NCBI RefSeq assembly: GCF_030373245.1 | Contig: NZ_JAUCZF010000001.1 | Span: 434,001-498,000 of the forward strand | DNA: 64,000 nucleotides | From: Hydrogenophaga sp. | GTDB taxonomy: Bacteria > Pseudomonadota > Gammaproteobacteria > Burkholderiales > Burkholderiaceae_C | Reading direction: 5' to 3' | In this document: piece after piece, positions 1-7,928 of the stretch | Numbering within the stretch: position 1 is the first letter of the stretch | Layout: every line of letters starts with the position of its first letter | Translations under genes and position numbers: made by a program | The notes under the pieces: generated by a model | What the model was told of the DNA's origin: nothing | The model's database searches: none | Seen by the model: only the letters and a program-made list of their open reading frames with translations

Positions 1-1760
1 TGGTGGCTGCGGTCTGGTGGTTTGCGTTCTGGTTGCGCTTCAACCTGGACACACCCGACGAGTTCCAGTCCATGATGGTGCAGACCCTGGTCTGGCCGCT
101 GCTGGCATTTGCCGCGAGCTTGCTGGGTTTCGGTGTCTACCGCCACATCTGGCGCTACACCAGCGTGGCCGAGCTCACCCGCCTGAGCTACGCGGTGGCG
201 CTCGGCGGTCTGCTCACCGCGGCGGCGATCCTGATGTTGCGGGTTGAGTTTTTCCCCCGCTCGGTGCTGCTTCTGCATCCCTTGCTGGCCCTGGTGGCAC
301 TGGGCGCAGCGCGCGCACTCGCACGCATCGCCCTATCTGGCGCCGAGCCCTCATTTCTATCGGGCAAGCCACTGTTGCTGGTGGGCTCGGTGCAGGACGC
401 AGCCGCTGCCCTGCCGGCCTTGCGGGGCTTGCGTCAGTGGACGCCCGTGGGCATCGTGAGTCCCGTGGCCGCAGAACAGGGGCGCTCGCTGCAAGGCCTG
501 AGCGTGGTCGGCGTTCTGGCGGATCTCCCGCGTCTGGCCCAACGGCTGGAGGCGGCGGCCGCCTTGGTCGTATCAGCACCAGGAACCGATGCCCGACGAG
601 CCGCCCTGATGGGCGCGAGCGAGGTGGGTCTGCCTTTGCTCACCATGCCGCGACCCGACGAATGGCTGCGCAATGATCACAGCCAGCCGCGGCGAGTCGA
701 ACTGGAAGACCTGCTGGGGCGGGCGCCGGTGGCGCTGGACGAACAAGGCCTGTCCGAACTGCTCACCGGTCAGACCGTGATGGTGACTGGCGCAGGTGGC
801 TCCATCGGCTCGGAGCTTTGCCGCCAGATCGCACGCTTTGGGGTACGGCGGCTGGTGTGTGTGGACGTGTCGGAATACGCGATCTATCAGCTGGAACGAG
901 AGCTCGCCGCCTCGCATCCGCAAATGCAGGGCCTGTACTACACAGGCAACGTTCGCGAGTTCGAACGACTGCTCGCCATCGCCGAGCAGCACCGGCCCGC
1001 CACCGTCTTCCATGCCGCGGCCTACAAGCATGTGCCCCTGATGGAGTCGCTGAACGAGATCGAGGCGCTGCGCACCAATGTGCTGGGCACGCTAAACGCT
1101 GCGCGCGTGGCTGGCCGCGTGGGTGCACAGCGCTTTGTTCTGATCTCCACCGACAAGGCGGTGAATCCGACCAATGTCATGGGAGCGAGCAAGCGCCTGG
1201 CCGAGCAGGTACTGCAATCGGTGGCGGTCGAGTTTGCGCAGACGCGTTATGTAGCGGTGCGTTTTGGCAATGTGCTGGGCTCCAGCGGCTCGGTGGTGCC
1301 GCTTTTCACCAGCCAGATTGGGCGCGGCGGTCCCGTCACGGTGACGCACCCCGACATCGTGCGCTACTTCATGACCATTCCCGAAGCCGCACAGTTGGTG
1401 CTGCAAGCCAGTCTCATGGGCCAGACGCGACAGATCTTTGTGCTGGACATGGGCGAGCCGGTGAAGATCGTGGACCTTGCGCGTTTGCTGATTCGGCTCT
1501 CAGGACAAACCGAGCAGAATATTCCCATCAGCTTCACCGGCTTGCGCCCGGGCGAAAAACTGTTTGAAGAATTGCTGGCCAACGACGAGACCACCGAACC
1601 CACGCCCCACGCCAAACTGCGGGTGGCCAAAGGCGCGGACACGCAGGTTGATACCGAAGCGGTGTTGCAATGGATCGCCAGCGCAGGCCCCGCACCCAGC
1701 GCGGCCGAGCTGCGGGTGTGGCTCCAGTCGCTGGTGCCGGAGTATCAGCCCGTCCAATAG
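1..1760 (+). CDS. Nucleoside-diphosphate-sugar 4,6-dehydratase of the WbpM/FlaA1/CapD type, 5' end missing
   Basis: Membrane-anchored enzyme expected to dehydrate a UDP-HexNAc during surface polysaccharide synthesis. The frame is open from the window edge, so the start is off-window; about 585 residues are visible and full-length relatives are some 600-650. N-terminal hydrophobic segments occupy roughly the first 105 residues. A CoA-binding-like Rossmann region (about 120-215) follows, then the SDR domain with its nucleotide motif TGAGGSIGSE near 261-270. In the motif NVMGASKR, a Met (about 393) stands where most SDRs have the catalytic Tyr, four residues before Lys 397. Met for Tyr at this site is a known hallmark of the UDP-GlcNAc C6-dehydratase branch, so it supports the assignment and does not suggest decay. 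No other polysaccharide genes follow; the cluster probably lies to the left of the window. Exact substrate is not deducible. Confidence 0.9.
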   Translation, partial: VAAVWWFAFWLRFNLDTPDEFQSMMVQTLVWPLLAFAASLLGFGVYRHIWRYTSVAELTRLSYAVALGGLLTAAAILMLRVEFFPRSVLLLHPLLALVALGAARALARIALSGAEPSFLSGKPLLLVGSVQDAAAALPALRGLRQWTPVGIVSPVAAEQGRSLQGLSVVGVLADLPRLAQRLEAAAALVVSAPGTDARRAALMGASEVGLPLLTMPRPDEWLRNDHSQPRRVELEDLLGRAPVALDEQGLSELLTGQTVMVTGAGGSIGSELCRQIARFGVRRLVCVDVSEYAIYQLERELAASHPQMQGLYYTGNVREFERLLAIAEQHRPATVFHAAAYKHVPLMESLNEIEALRTNVLGTLNAARVAGRVGAQRFVLISTDKAVNPTNVMGASKRLAEQVLQSVAVEFAQTRYVAVRFGNVLGSSGSVVPLFTSQIGRGGPVTVTHPDIVRYFMTIPEAAQLVLQASLMGQTRQIFVLDMGEPVKIVDLARLLIRLSGQTEQNIPISFTGLRPGEKLFEELLANDETTEPTPHAKLRVAKGADTQVDTEAVLQWIASAGPAPSAAELRVWLQSLVPEYQPVQ

Positions 1761-1827
1761 CAACAACGGGCCGCGACCCCAGGAGCGCGCAACACCAAAT
1801 GCAAGAACACCGTGGATCCGGCTTAGC

Positions 1828-1880
1828 TAGGGCCTGTTCACACTATTTTCCTGAGTGCGAACGAGGTGCAAAAGGCCCTA
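1828..1880. repeat. Inverted repeat TAGGGCCT ... AGGCCCTA
   Basis: Perfect 8-bp arms (1828-1835 and 1873-1880) enclose 37 bases in the gap after the dehydratase gene. There is no T-tract, so a simple rho-independent terminator is unlikely. The arrangement looks like a small dispersed element; I see only one copy here. Confidence 0.4.
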
Positions 1881-1933
1881 ATCTAATGGCGTTGGCCCTC
1901 GCGATGCCGAGCGCTCAAAGGGGCGTGGTCCAG

Positions 1934-2009
1934 GAGCACCGCGGAACTGGCTTTGTCCGGCCGCAGGTGTTGCCCCCTCTCAAGGGGTTCGCGCGCAGCG
2001 CGGCGGGGG
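1934..2009 (-). repeat. Stop-codon-proximal GC-rich repeat, copy 1 (after livF)
   Basis: Read on the minus strand this begins at the livF stop codon with a C-run and a GCGCGC hairpin, continues to a second hairpin of C-run/G-run type, and ends in a block reading GGCCGGACAAAGCCAGTTCC then GCGGTGC. The same order of blocks recurs after trxB, prfC, recJ, the algR-like gene and others. Confidence 0.65.
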
Positions 2010-2726
2010 TTAGTGACCCAAGTACGCTTCGCGCACCTTCGGATCCACCAGCAGGTCCTTGCCGGCACCGGTCATGGTGATCTCGCCCGAGTCCATCACG
2101 TAGCCTCTGTCGGCGATCTGCAGAGCGCGCTGGGCATTTTGCTCCACCAGCAGCACGGTCACGCCTTGCTTGGACACATCGCGCACCACTTCAAAGATCT
2201 TGTCCACCATGATGGGCGACAAGCCCATCGAGGGCTCGTCCAGCAGCAACACTTTTGGCCGGCTCATGAGCGCGCGTGCCATCGCCAGCATCTGCTGCTC
2301 GCCGCCGCTCATGGTGCCCGCGAGCTGGTCCTTGCGCTCTTTCAGGCGAGGAAAAATGCCGAACATGCGTTCGATGTCGCTGGCGATCTCGGCCTTGTCG
2401 GTGCGAATGTAGGCACCCATCTGAAGGTTTTCGATGATCGTCATGCGGGTAAACACACCACGGCCCTCCGGCACCATGGCCAGGCCTTGCTTGACCATGT
2501 CCCAGGCCCCGCGCCCCTTGATGCTCTGCCCCAGGTACTCGATGTCGCCGCCTTCAAAAGCCAGCGACCCGGTCACCGCTTTCATGGTGGTGGTCTTGCC
2601 CGCGCCGTTGGAGCCGATCAGCGAGATCAGTTCACCCTCGCGCACCTCCAGGTCAACGCCTTTGACCGCCTTGATGCCACCGTAAGAGACCTTCAGGCCG
2701 GTGATTTTGAGCAGCGTGTTTGCCAT
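2010..2726 (-). CDS. livF: Branched-chain amino acid-type ABC transporter, second ATP-binding subunit
   Basis: Cytoplasmic ATPase of a LIV-I/HAAT-type importer, 238 residues, the normal LivF length. Walker A GSNGAGKTT is at residues 38-46, the signature MSGGEQQML near 140 and Walker B LLLDEPSMGLSP near 158. The start has a strong Shine-Dalgarno (GAGGGAAG). It is the last gene of livH-livM-livG-livF, but 139 bp separate it from livG, where the other junctions have 13-17 bp; that gap holds a repeat copy. Substrate could be branched-chain amino acids, amides or another HAAT ligand; without the binding protein this cannot be settled. Confidence 0.93.
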   Translation of the reverse strand: MANTLLKITGLKVSYGGIKAVKGVDLEVREGELISLIGSNGAGKTTTMKAVTGSLAFEGGDIEYLGQSIKGRGAWDMVKQGLAMVPEGRGVFTRMTIIENLQMGAYIRTDKAEIASDIERMFGIFPRLKERKDQLAGTMSGGEQQMLAMARALMSRPKVLLLDEPSMGLSPIMVDKIFEVVRDVSKQGVTVLLVEQNAQRALQIADRGYVMDSGEITMTGAGKDLLVDPKVREAYLGH

Positions 2727-2796
2727 GTAAAACTTCCCTCTTCTGTGCGCTCAACGGTCTAGCCGGAGCAAGTGCCATAAACCAAGGATGCTGCTG

Positions 2797-2865
2797 GTCC
2801 GGCTGAACCGGTCCGCCAGCATCACCCCCTGGGGGGTGACACGCGAAGCGTGGCGCTGGGGGATC
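2797..2865 (-). repeat. Stop-codon-proximal GC-rich repeat, copy 2 (inside the liv operon, after livG)
   Basis: On the minus strand it runs from the livG stop codon through a C-run, a GC-rich hairpin (CCACGCTTCGCGTG), the palindrome CACCCCCCAGGGGGTG and a GCTGGCGGACCGG block. It occupies half of the enlarged livG-livF gap and may form a stem in the polycistronic mRNA. Confidence 0.65.
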
Positions 2866-3636
2866 TCACCCACCACCCGTGCCCAGATACGCTTCGATCA
2901 CCTTGGGATTGCGCTGCACCTCAGCGGGCGTACCCGACGCCAGCTGCTTGCCGTAGTCCAGCACCGTCACGCGGTCACACAGGCCCATGACCAGCTTCAC
3001 ATCGTGTTCGATCAGCAGGATCGTCCGGTTGTCCTTGCGGATCTGGTCGATCAACTCACGCAGCTGCAGCTTTTCGGTCGCGTTCATGCCCGCGGCCGGT
3101 TCGTCAAGCGCAATGAGCTGCGGGTCGGTAGCCAGGGCGCGCGCGATCTCCAGACGGCGCTGGTCGCCATAGCTCAGTGTGCGCGACTTGTAATCGGCCA
3201 GCTTGCCGATGCCCACATACTCCAGCAACTCCTGTGCACGTTTGGCGATGGCCGCTTCCTCACGCTTGAAGCTACCGGTGCGCAGCACCGCGCCGATCAG
3301 ACCCGACTGCGTGCGCACATGCCGACCCACCATCACGTTCTCCAGTGCGGTCATCTCGGCGAACAGGCGGATGTTCTGAAACGTGCGCGCGATACCGGCG
3401 CGCGCCACCTCGTGCACCGCCTTGGGTGTGTAGGGTCTGCCGGCCAGCTCGAACGAGCCACTGTCGGGGGTGTACAGGCCTGTGAGCACGTTGAAGAACG
3501 TGGTCTTGCCCGCGCCGTTGGGACCGATCAGGCCATACACCTGGCCACGCTGGATCTCGATGCCCACATCGCTGAGGGCTTGCAGGCCTCCAAATCGCTT
3601 GGAGACGTTGGCAACCTTGAGAATCGTGTCTGACAT
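2866..3636 (-). CDS. livG: Branched-chain amino acid-type ABC transporter, first ATP-binding subunit
   Basis: ATPase partner of LivF, 256 residues. Walker A GPNGAGKTT at 38-46; the segment after it carries the LivG insertion (PKAVHEVARAGIARTFQNIR); signature TLSYGDQRRLEIARAL and Walker B LIALDEPAAGMN follow in the second half. The signature reads LSYGDQ, as usual in LivG proteins, and not LSGGQ. Shine-Dalgarno GGGAGG precedes the ATG, and the gene starts 13 bp after livM. Confidence 0.94.
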   Translation of the reverse strand: MSDTILKVANVSKRFGGLQALSDVGIEIQRGQVYGLIGPNGAGKTTFFNVLTGLYTPDSGSFELAGRPYTPKAVHEVARAGIARTFQNIRLFAEMTALENVMVGRHVRTQSGLIGAVLRTGSFKREEAAIAKRAQELLEYVGIGKLADYKSRTLSYGDQRRLEIARALATDPQLIALDEPAAGMNATEKLQLRELIDQIRKDNRTILLIEHDVKLVMGLCDRVTVLDYGKQLASGTPAEVQRNPKVIEAYLGTGGG

Positions 3637-3649
3637 TCAGTTGCCTCCC

Positions 3650-4750
3650 TTATTTCGCCAGCGACTTGCCGTGTTCCGGCGAAGGCCACAGACCTTTGGG
3701 ACGGATCAACATCACCGCCACCATGGCCAGCGCAATCAACAGCTGCCGCAGGATTTCCGGCGACGGCAGGCGACCACCGGACAGCGCTTCCAGCGGACCC
3801 GCCACGTGGCGCAACAGTTCGGGCAAGCCAGCCAGCAACAGCGCACCCAGGATCACGCCAGGAATGTGTCCTAGCCCGCCCAGCACCACCATGGCCACCA
3901 CCATCACCGACTCCATCAGAATGAACGACTCCGGGTACACACCGCGCATGAACGAGGCGAACAGCACACCGGAGACACCACCAAACGTGGCGCTCATGCC
4001 GAAGGCCGCAAGCTTGAGGTTACGGGTGTTCAAGCCCATGGCCTTGGCGGCGATTTCGTCTTCGCGGATAGCCATCCAGGCACGACCGATGCGCGAGTCC
4101 TGCAGCCGGTGCGCGATCACGATCGCCACCAGAACAAAAAAGAGGAACAGGTAGTAATACAGCGTGACCGACTCGAAGGTGTAACTCCAGTCACCCCAGC
4201 CGATGGTGAGCCGGTTACTCATGCTGTGTCCAAACACGCTCACCGCATCTATGTTGCTCAGACCTTTGGGGCCGTTGGTGATATTGATCGGGCGGTCCAG
4301 ATTGAGCATGAAGATGCGCACGATCTCGCCAAAGCCCAGCGTGACGATGGCCAGGTAGTCGCCACGCAGCTTGAGCACGGGCGCACCCAGTATCAGCCCG
4401 GTCACCCCCGCCACAATGCCCGCAATGACCATCACCAGCCAGAAGTTCATGTGCAGGCCATCGGGGAAATGGGCCGCCATGAACGCAAAGGTGGTGGTGA
4501 GGTGGGGTGAAGCGAGCAGGCCGTACAAGTAGGCGCCGACCGCAAAGAAGGCGATGAAGCCCAGATCGAGCAGACCGGCGTAGCCCACCACAATGTTCAG
4601 GCCCAGCGCCAGCAGCACATACAACAGGGCCACATCCAGAATGCGCACCCAGGAGTTGCTGCCCGTGGACTGCAGCACCAGCGGCAACGCGAGCACCGCG
4701 ATCGCCAGCACCGCATAGACGAAAAATTTACCGGCTTTGGTATTCATCAT
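3650..4750 (-). CDS. livM: Branched-chain amino acid-type ABC transporter, permease LivM
   Basis: Inner-membrane permease of 366 residues with many hydrophobic segments. The conserved cytoplasmic stretch GRAWMAIREDEIAAKAMGLN, the coupling region of LivM/LivH permeases, lies near residue 225. Length is slightly above the usual 320-350 because of a periplasmic insertion around residues 85-105. GAGGAAA precedes the start. The gene lies 17 bp after livH and 13 bp before livG, consistent with one transcript. Confidence 0.93.
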   Translation of the reverse strand: MMNTKAGKFFVYAVLAIAVLALPLVLQSTGSNSWVRILDVALLYVLLALGLNIVVGYAGLLDLGFIAFFAVGAYLYGLLASPHLTTTFAFMAAHFPDGLHMNFWLVMVIAGIVAGVTGLILGAPVLKLRGDYLAIVTLGFGEIVRIFMLNLDRPINITNGPKGLSNIDAVSVFGHSMSNRLTIGWGDWSYTFESVTLYYYLFLFFVLVAIVIAHRLQDSRIGRAWMAIREDEIAAKAMGLNTRNLKLAAFGMSATFGGVSGVLFASFMRGVYPESFILMESVMVVAMVVLGGLGHIPGVILGALLLAGLPELLRHVAGPLEALSGGRLPSPEILRQLLIALAMVAVMLIRPKGLWPSPEHGKSLAK

Positions 4751-4767
4751 GGTGTTTTCCTCGATCG

Positions 4768-5697
4768 TCAGGCGCGGTCTGCCACCCGCTCACCCAGCAA
4801 GCCCGAGGGCCGCAGCGTGAGCACCAAGGCCAGCACGATGAAAGCAAAAATGTCGGTGTACTGACTGCCGAGGAAGCCGCCGGTGAGCTTGCCCAGATAA
4901 CCGGCGCCCAGCGACTCGATGAGGCCAAGCGCAATGCCGCCCACGACCGCACCGGCCAGGTTGCCAATGCCGCCCATGACCGCGGCCACAAAGGCCTTGA
5001 GGCCGGGCATGAAGCCCATGGCGTGCTGCACCGTGCCGTAGTTGGACGCCCACATCACACCAGCAATCGCCGCCAGCATGGCGCCGATGATGAAGGTGGC
5101 GGAAATCACCACGTCGGGCTTGATACCCATGAGCGCAGCCACCCGCGGGTTCTCGGCTGTGGCTCGCATGGCACGACCCAGATTGGTGCGGTTCACCAGG
5201 TACATGAGCAGCGCCAGGGTAATGGCCGTGGTGGCCAGGATAGTGATCTGCGTGATCGTGATCACAGCCCCGCCAATGGGGATCGGTTCGCGCGGCAACA
5301 TGCCGGGATAGGGCTTGGGATTGGGCTCCCAGATGATCATGGCCATGGTTTGCAACAGCAAGGACATGCCGATGGCGGTGATGAGCGGTGCCAATCTCGG
5401 TGAATTGCGCAGCGGCCGGTAGGCCAGTTTCTCGATGCTGAAGTTCAGCACTGCGCACACCACCATCGCGATCATCGTGGCGACCAGCAAGATCATCCAG
5501 CCTGGAAGACCCGCCCAAGACTCCATCATCCAGCCGATCAGCGTCCAGCTGGTCAGAGCGCCCACCATGAGCACGTCACCGTGGGCAAAATTGATCAGGC
5601 CGATGATGCCGTACACCATGGTGTAGCCCAGTGCCACCAGCGCGTACATACTGCCCAGAACCAGACCATTGATGATCTGCTGCAGCAAAACGTCCAT
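4768..5697 (-). CDS. livH: Branched-chain amino acid-type ABC transporter, permease LivH
   Basis: First gene of the transporter operon; 309 residues from the ATG at 5697, chosen because GAGG sits six bases upstream and the protein then begins MDVLLQQIINGLVLGSMYAL, the usual LivH N-terminus. A longer frame upstream (to 5754) adds an atypical polar tail. The coupling motif GRAMRATAENPRVAALMGI is near residue 190. No gene for a periplasmic binding protein (livJ/livK) lies on either side: upstream is rarA, downstream the sugar dehydratase. The operon must borrow a distant binding protein, as many HAAT transporters do. Confidence 0.93.
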   Translation of the reverse strand: MDVLLQQIINGLVLGSMYALVALGYTMVYGIIGLINFAHGDVLMVGALTSWTLIGWMMESWAGLPGWMILLVATMIAMVVCAVLNFSIEKLAYRPLRNSPRLAPLITAIGMSLLLQTMAMIIWEPNPKPYPGMLPREPIPIGGAVITITQITILATTAITLALLMYLVNRTNLGRAMRATAENPRVAALMGIKPDVVISATFIIGAMLAAIAGVMWASNYGTVQHAMGFMPGLKAFVAAVMGGIGNLAGAVVGGIALGLIESLGAGYLGKLTGGFLGSQYTDIFAFIVLALVLTLRPSGLLGERVADRA

Positions 5698-5760
5698 AAA
5701 AAACCTCTTCGGATTGTTGTTGTGCTGCCGCGGCGTTTGCCGGGCTGCCTTCAACTTAGC

Positions 5761-5806
5761 AAAAAACCCGCCAGGCTCGACCTATGTACAGGGCAGACTG
5801 CGGGTT
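5761..5806 (-). terminator. Candidate rho-independent terminator or leader attenuator between rarA and livH
   Basis: On the minus strand AACCCGC (5806-5800) can pair with GCGGGTT directly before a run of T's; the loop is about 30 bases. It lies 63 bp before the livH start, so it could end transcripts from lolA-rarA or sit in the liv leader. Confidence 0.45.
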
Positions 5807-5925
5807 GGTGGCCGGATTGTATCGAGGCGTATACCCCGTCTCATGCGTGTAAGCCCTTAGGCGCCTCGGGTTAACCCTGGCTTCTCAGCCGCCAAAGCCC
5901 CGTCATCAGCGGGATTGTTGTTGCA

Positions 5926-7239
5926 TTAGTCGTCTTGATGGTTCAGGCGCCGAAGGCTGCGCAGCTTATCGGCAATGCGGATCTCAAGCCCGCGTTCCAC
6001 AGGCTGGTAAAAACCGGGATCGACCATGCCCTCGGGCAGATAGCGTTCGCCGGCCGCAAAACCGTCGGCTTCGTCGTGGGCATACCGGTAGTCTTTGCCG
6101 TAGTCGAGCTGCTTCATGAGCTGGGTGGGCGCGTTGCGCAGGTGCAGCGGCACCGGGCGCGTGCCATCCTTTTTCACCCAGGCGCGAGCCGCCTTGTAGG
6201 CGGTGTAGACCGCATTGGACTTCGGCGCCATGGCCAGATAGATCACGCACTCAGCCAGGGCCAGCTCGCCCTCGGGTGTCCCCAGGCGCTCGTACACCTC
6301 CGCTGCATCCAGCGCCAGGCGCAGGGCTCGCGGGTCCGCCAGGCCGATGTCTTCGCTGGCCATGCGAATCAGCCGACGTGCCAGATACCGCGGTTCGGCG
6401 CCACCGTCGAGCATGCGCACCAACCAGTACAGCGCAGCATCCGGGTCGGAGCCGCGCACGCTTTTGTGCAATGCGCTGACCGTGTCGTAAAACTGCTCGC
6501 CACCTTTGTCGTACCGGCGCATGCGTTCGCCCAGCACTCGCAGCAACCACGTGTCGGTCACTTCTGACACCTTCTCGCGACCCGCAGCCACGGCAAGTGT
6601 TTCCAGGGTGTTGAGCAGGCGGCGCGCGTCACCGTCGGCGTAGGCAATCAGCCGATCCGCTGCGGCCCGCTCCATGGCCGGCACCGCGCCCATGCCCTGC
6701 GCGCGCACCAGCAGCTGGCGCAAGTCTTCTTCGCCCAGCGACTGCAACACATAGACCGCGGCGCGCGATAACAGCGCGGAATTGACCTCGAAGGATGGGT
6801 TCTCGGTGGTCGCACCGATGAAGGTGAACAAACCACTCTCAACGTGCGGCAGGAAGGCATCTTGCTGGCTTTTGTTGAAGCGGTGCACCTCGTCCACGAA
6901 CACGATGGTGCGACGCGCCTCCAGCCCGTCCCGCGCGGCTTGCGCCAGCTCCACCGCCTCGCGAATATCCTTCACCCCGCCGAGCACCGCGCTGATGGTG
7001 ATGAACTGGGCGTCAAACGCGCTGGCCATGAGACGCGCGATGGTGGTCTTGCCGACACCGGGTGGGCCCCAGAGGATGCAGCTGTGCGGCTGGCCCGATT
7101 CAAACGCCAGCCGCAGCGCCATGCCCTCACCCAGCAGCTGCGACTGCCCGATGACTTCGGCCAGCGTGCGAGGCCGCAGCCGTTCGGCCAGAGGCGTCAG
7201 GGCGGGGTCCGGGGCGCGACTCACAGGCAGCGGGAGCAC
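5926..7239 (-). CDS. rarA: Replication-associated recombination ATPase RarA (MgsA)
   Basis: AAA+ ATPase related to clamp loaders that acts at stalled replication forks; 437 residues, normal size. Walker A GPPGVGKTT is at 58-66 and the DEVHRFNKSQQDAFLPHVE Walker B/sensor region follows. The tetramerisation half carries the family sequence RLIRMASEDIGLADPRAL and the C-terminus GxRYLPEGMVDPGFYQP-like segment. Starts at GTG 7239, only four bases after the lolA stop; an in-frame GTG a few codons later is also possible. The order ftsK-lolA-rarA is widely conserved in proteobacteria. Confidence 0.95.
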   Translation of the reverse strand: MLPLPVSRAPDPALTPLAERLRPRTLAEVIGQSQLLGEGMALRLAFESGQPHSCILWGPPGVGKTTIARLMASAFDAQFITISAVLGGVKDIREAVELAQAARDGLEARRTIVFVDEVHRFNKSQQDAFLPHVESGLFTFIGATTENPSFEVNSALLSRAAVYVLQSLGEEDLRQLLVRAQGMGAVPAMERAAADRLIAYADGDARRLLNTLETLAVAAGREKVSEVTDTWLLRVLGERMRRYDKGGEQFYDTVSALHKSVRGSDPDAALYWLVRMLDGGAEPRYLARRLIRMASEDIGLADPRALRLALDAAEVYERLGTPEGELALAECVIYLAMAPKSNAVYTAYKAARAWVKKDGTRPVPLHLRNAPTQLMKQLDYGKDYRYAHDEADGFAAGERYLPEGMVDPGFYQPVERGLEIRIADKLRSLRRLNHQDD

Positions 7240-7243
7240 CCGC

Positions 7244-7879
7244 TCAGGGACGAATCACATCCGCACCCGCCGGCGGCGTGAAGCGAAAACGCTCAGTGGC
7301 CACCGACGACGCGGGTTGCCACTCGGTGAAGGTCAGCACGGAGCGCTGGCCCAGGCTGTCGGCGATCTCCAGCACCGCGAGCTGGCCTTGGCGCCATCCC
7401 ACGCGAACACGCTGCAACTGGCCATTTTGCTGGCGCGGCTTGGCGTCGATCCAGTCCAGGCCTTGAGCCGACGGAGCAGACTTCAGCTCAAACGATTCGC
7501 CAAGTGCCTTGAGGTCGGTCCCGGACGCGATCAGCGCGGCGGGCGTGCTGCCCAGCACGTCCTGCTGCCGGCGCGCAGTCACCTGATTCAGGTCCACATC
7601 GTGCAGCCACAGCGTCTGACCATCGGCCACGATGGCCTGCGGGAACGGATTGTTGTAGTCGAAACGGAAGCGGTTCGGCCGCAGGAATTCAAACGTGCCG
7701 GTGGATGTTTTGGTGCGCGCCTGCGTCTCGCCTGCGCGCAACGGCGAAGTAACCACCTGCGTGAAGCGCGCCTGGCCGCCCGTCACGTCACGCAAAAAAG
7801 TCTCCAGCGTCTTCAAGCCATCGGCGTGCACCACAACACTGGTGAGAGCCAGCGAAAGTGCCAGAAAAATTTTGATCAT
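7244..7879 (-). CDS. lolA: Outer-membrane lipoprotein carrier protein LolA
   Basis: Periplasmic chaperone that takes lipoproteins from LolCDE to the outer membrane. 211 residues with an N-terminal signal peptide (hydrophobic FLALSLALTSVVVHA, cleavage expected after about residue 19). The stretch FEFLRPNRFRFDYNNPFPQ and the later DGQTLWLHDVDLNQVT are typical of the LolA beta-sheet cup. Starts 49 bp after ftsK and is almost overlapped by rarA. Its partners lolC and lolD are in this window at 44-46 kb. Confidence 0.95.
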   Translation of the reverse strand: MIKIFLALSLALTSVVVHADGLKTLETFLRDVTGGQARFTQVVTSPLRAGETQARTKTSTGTFEFLRPNRFRFDYNNPFPQAIVADGQTLWLHDVDLNQVTARRQQDVLGSTPAALIASGTDLKALGESFELKSAPSAQGLDWIDAKPRQQNGQLQRVRVGWRQGQLAVLEIADSLGQRSVLTFTEWQPASSVATERFRFTPPAGADVIRP

Positions 7880-7928
7880 GCGCAGTCAGACCAAGACGCG
7901 GGCACAAGGTTCAGCCTGAAGACGCACA

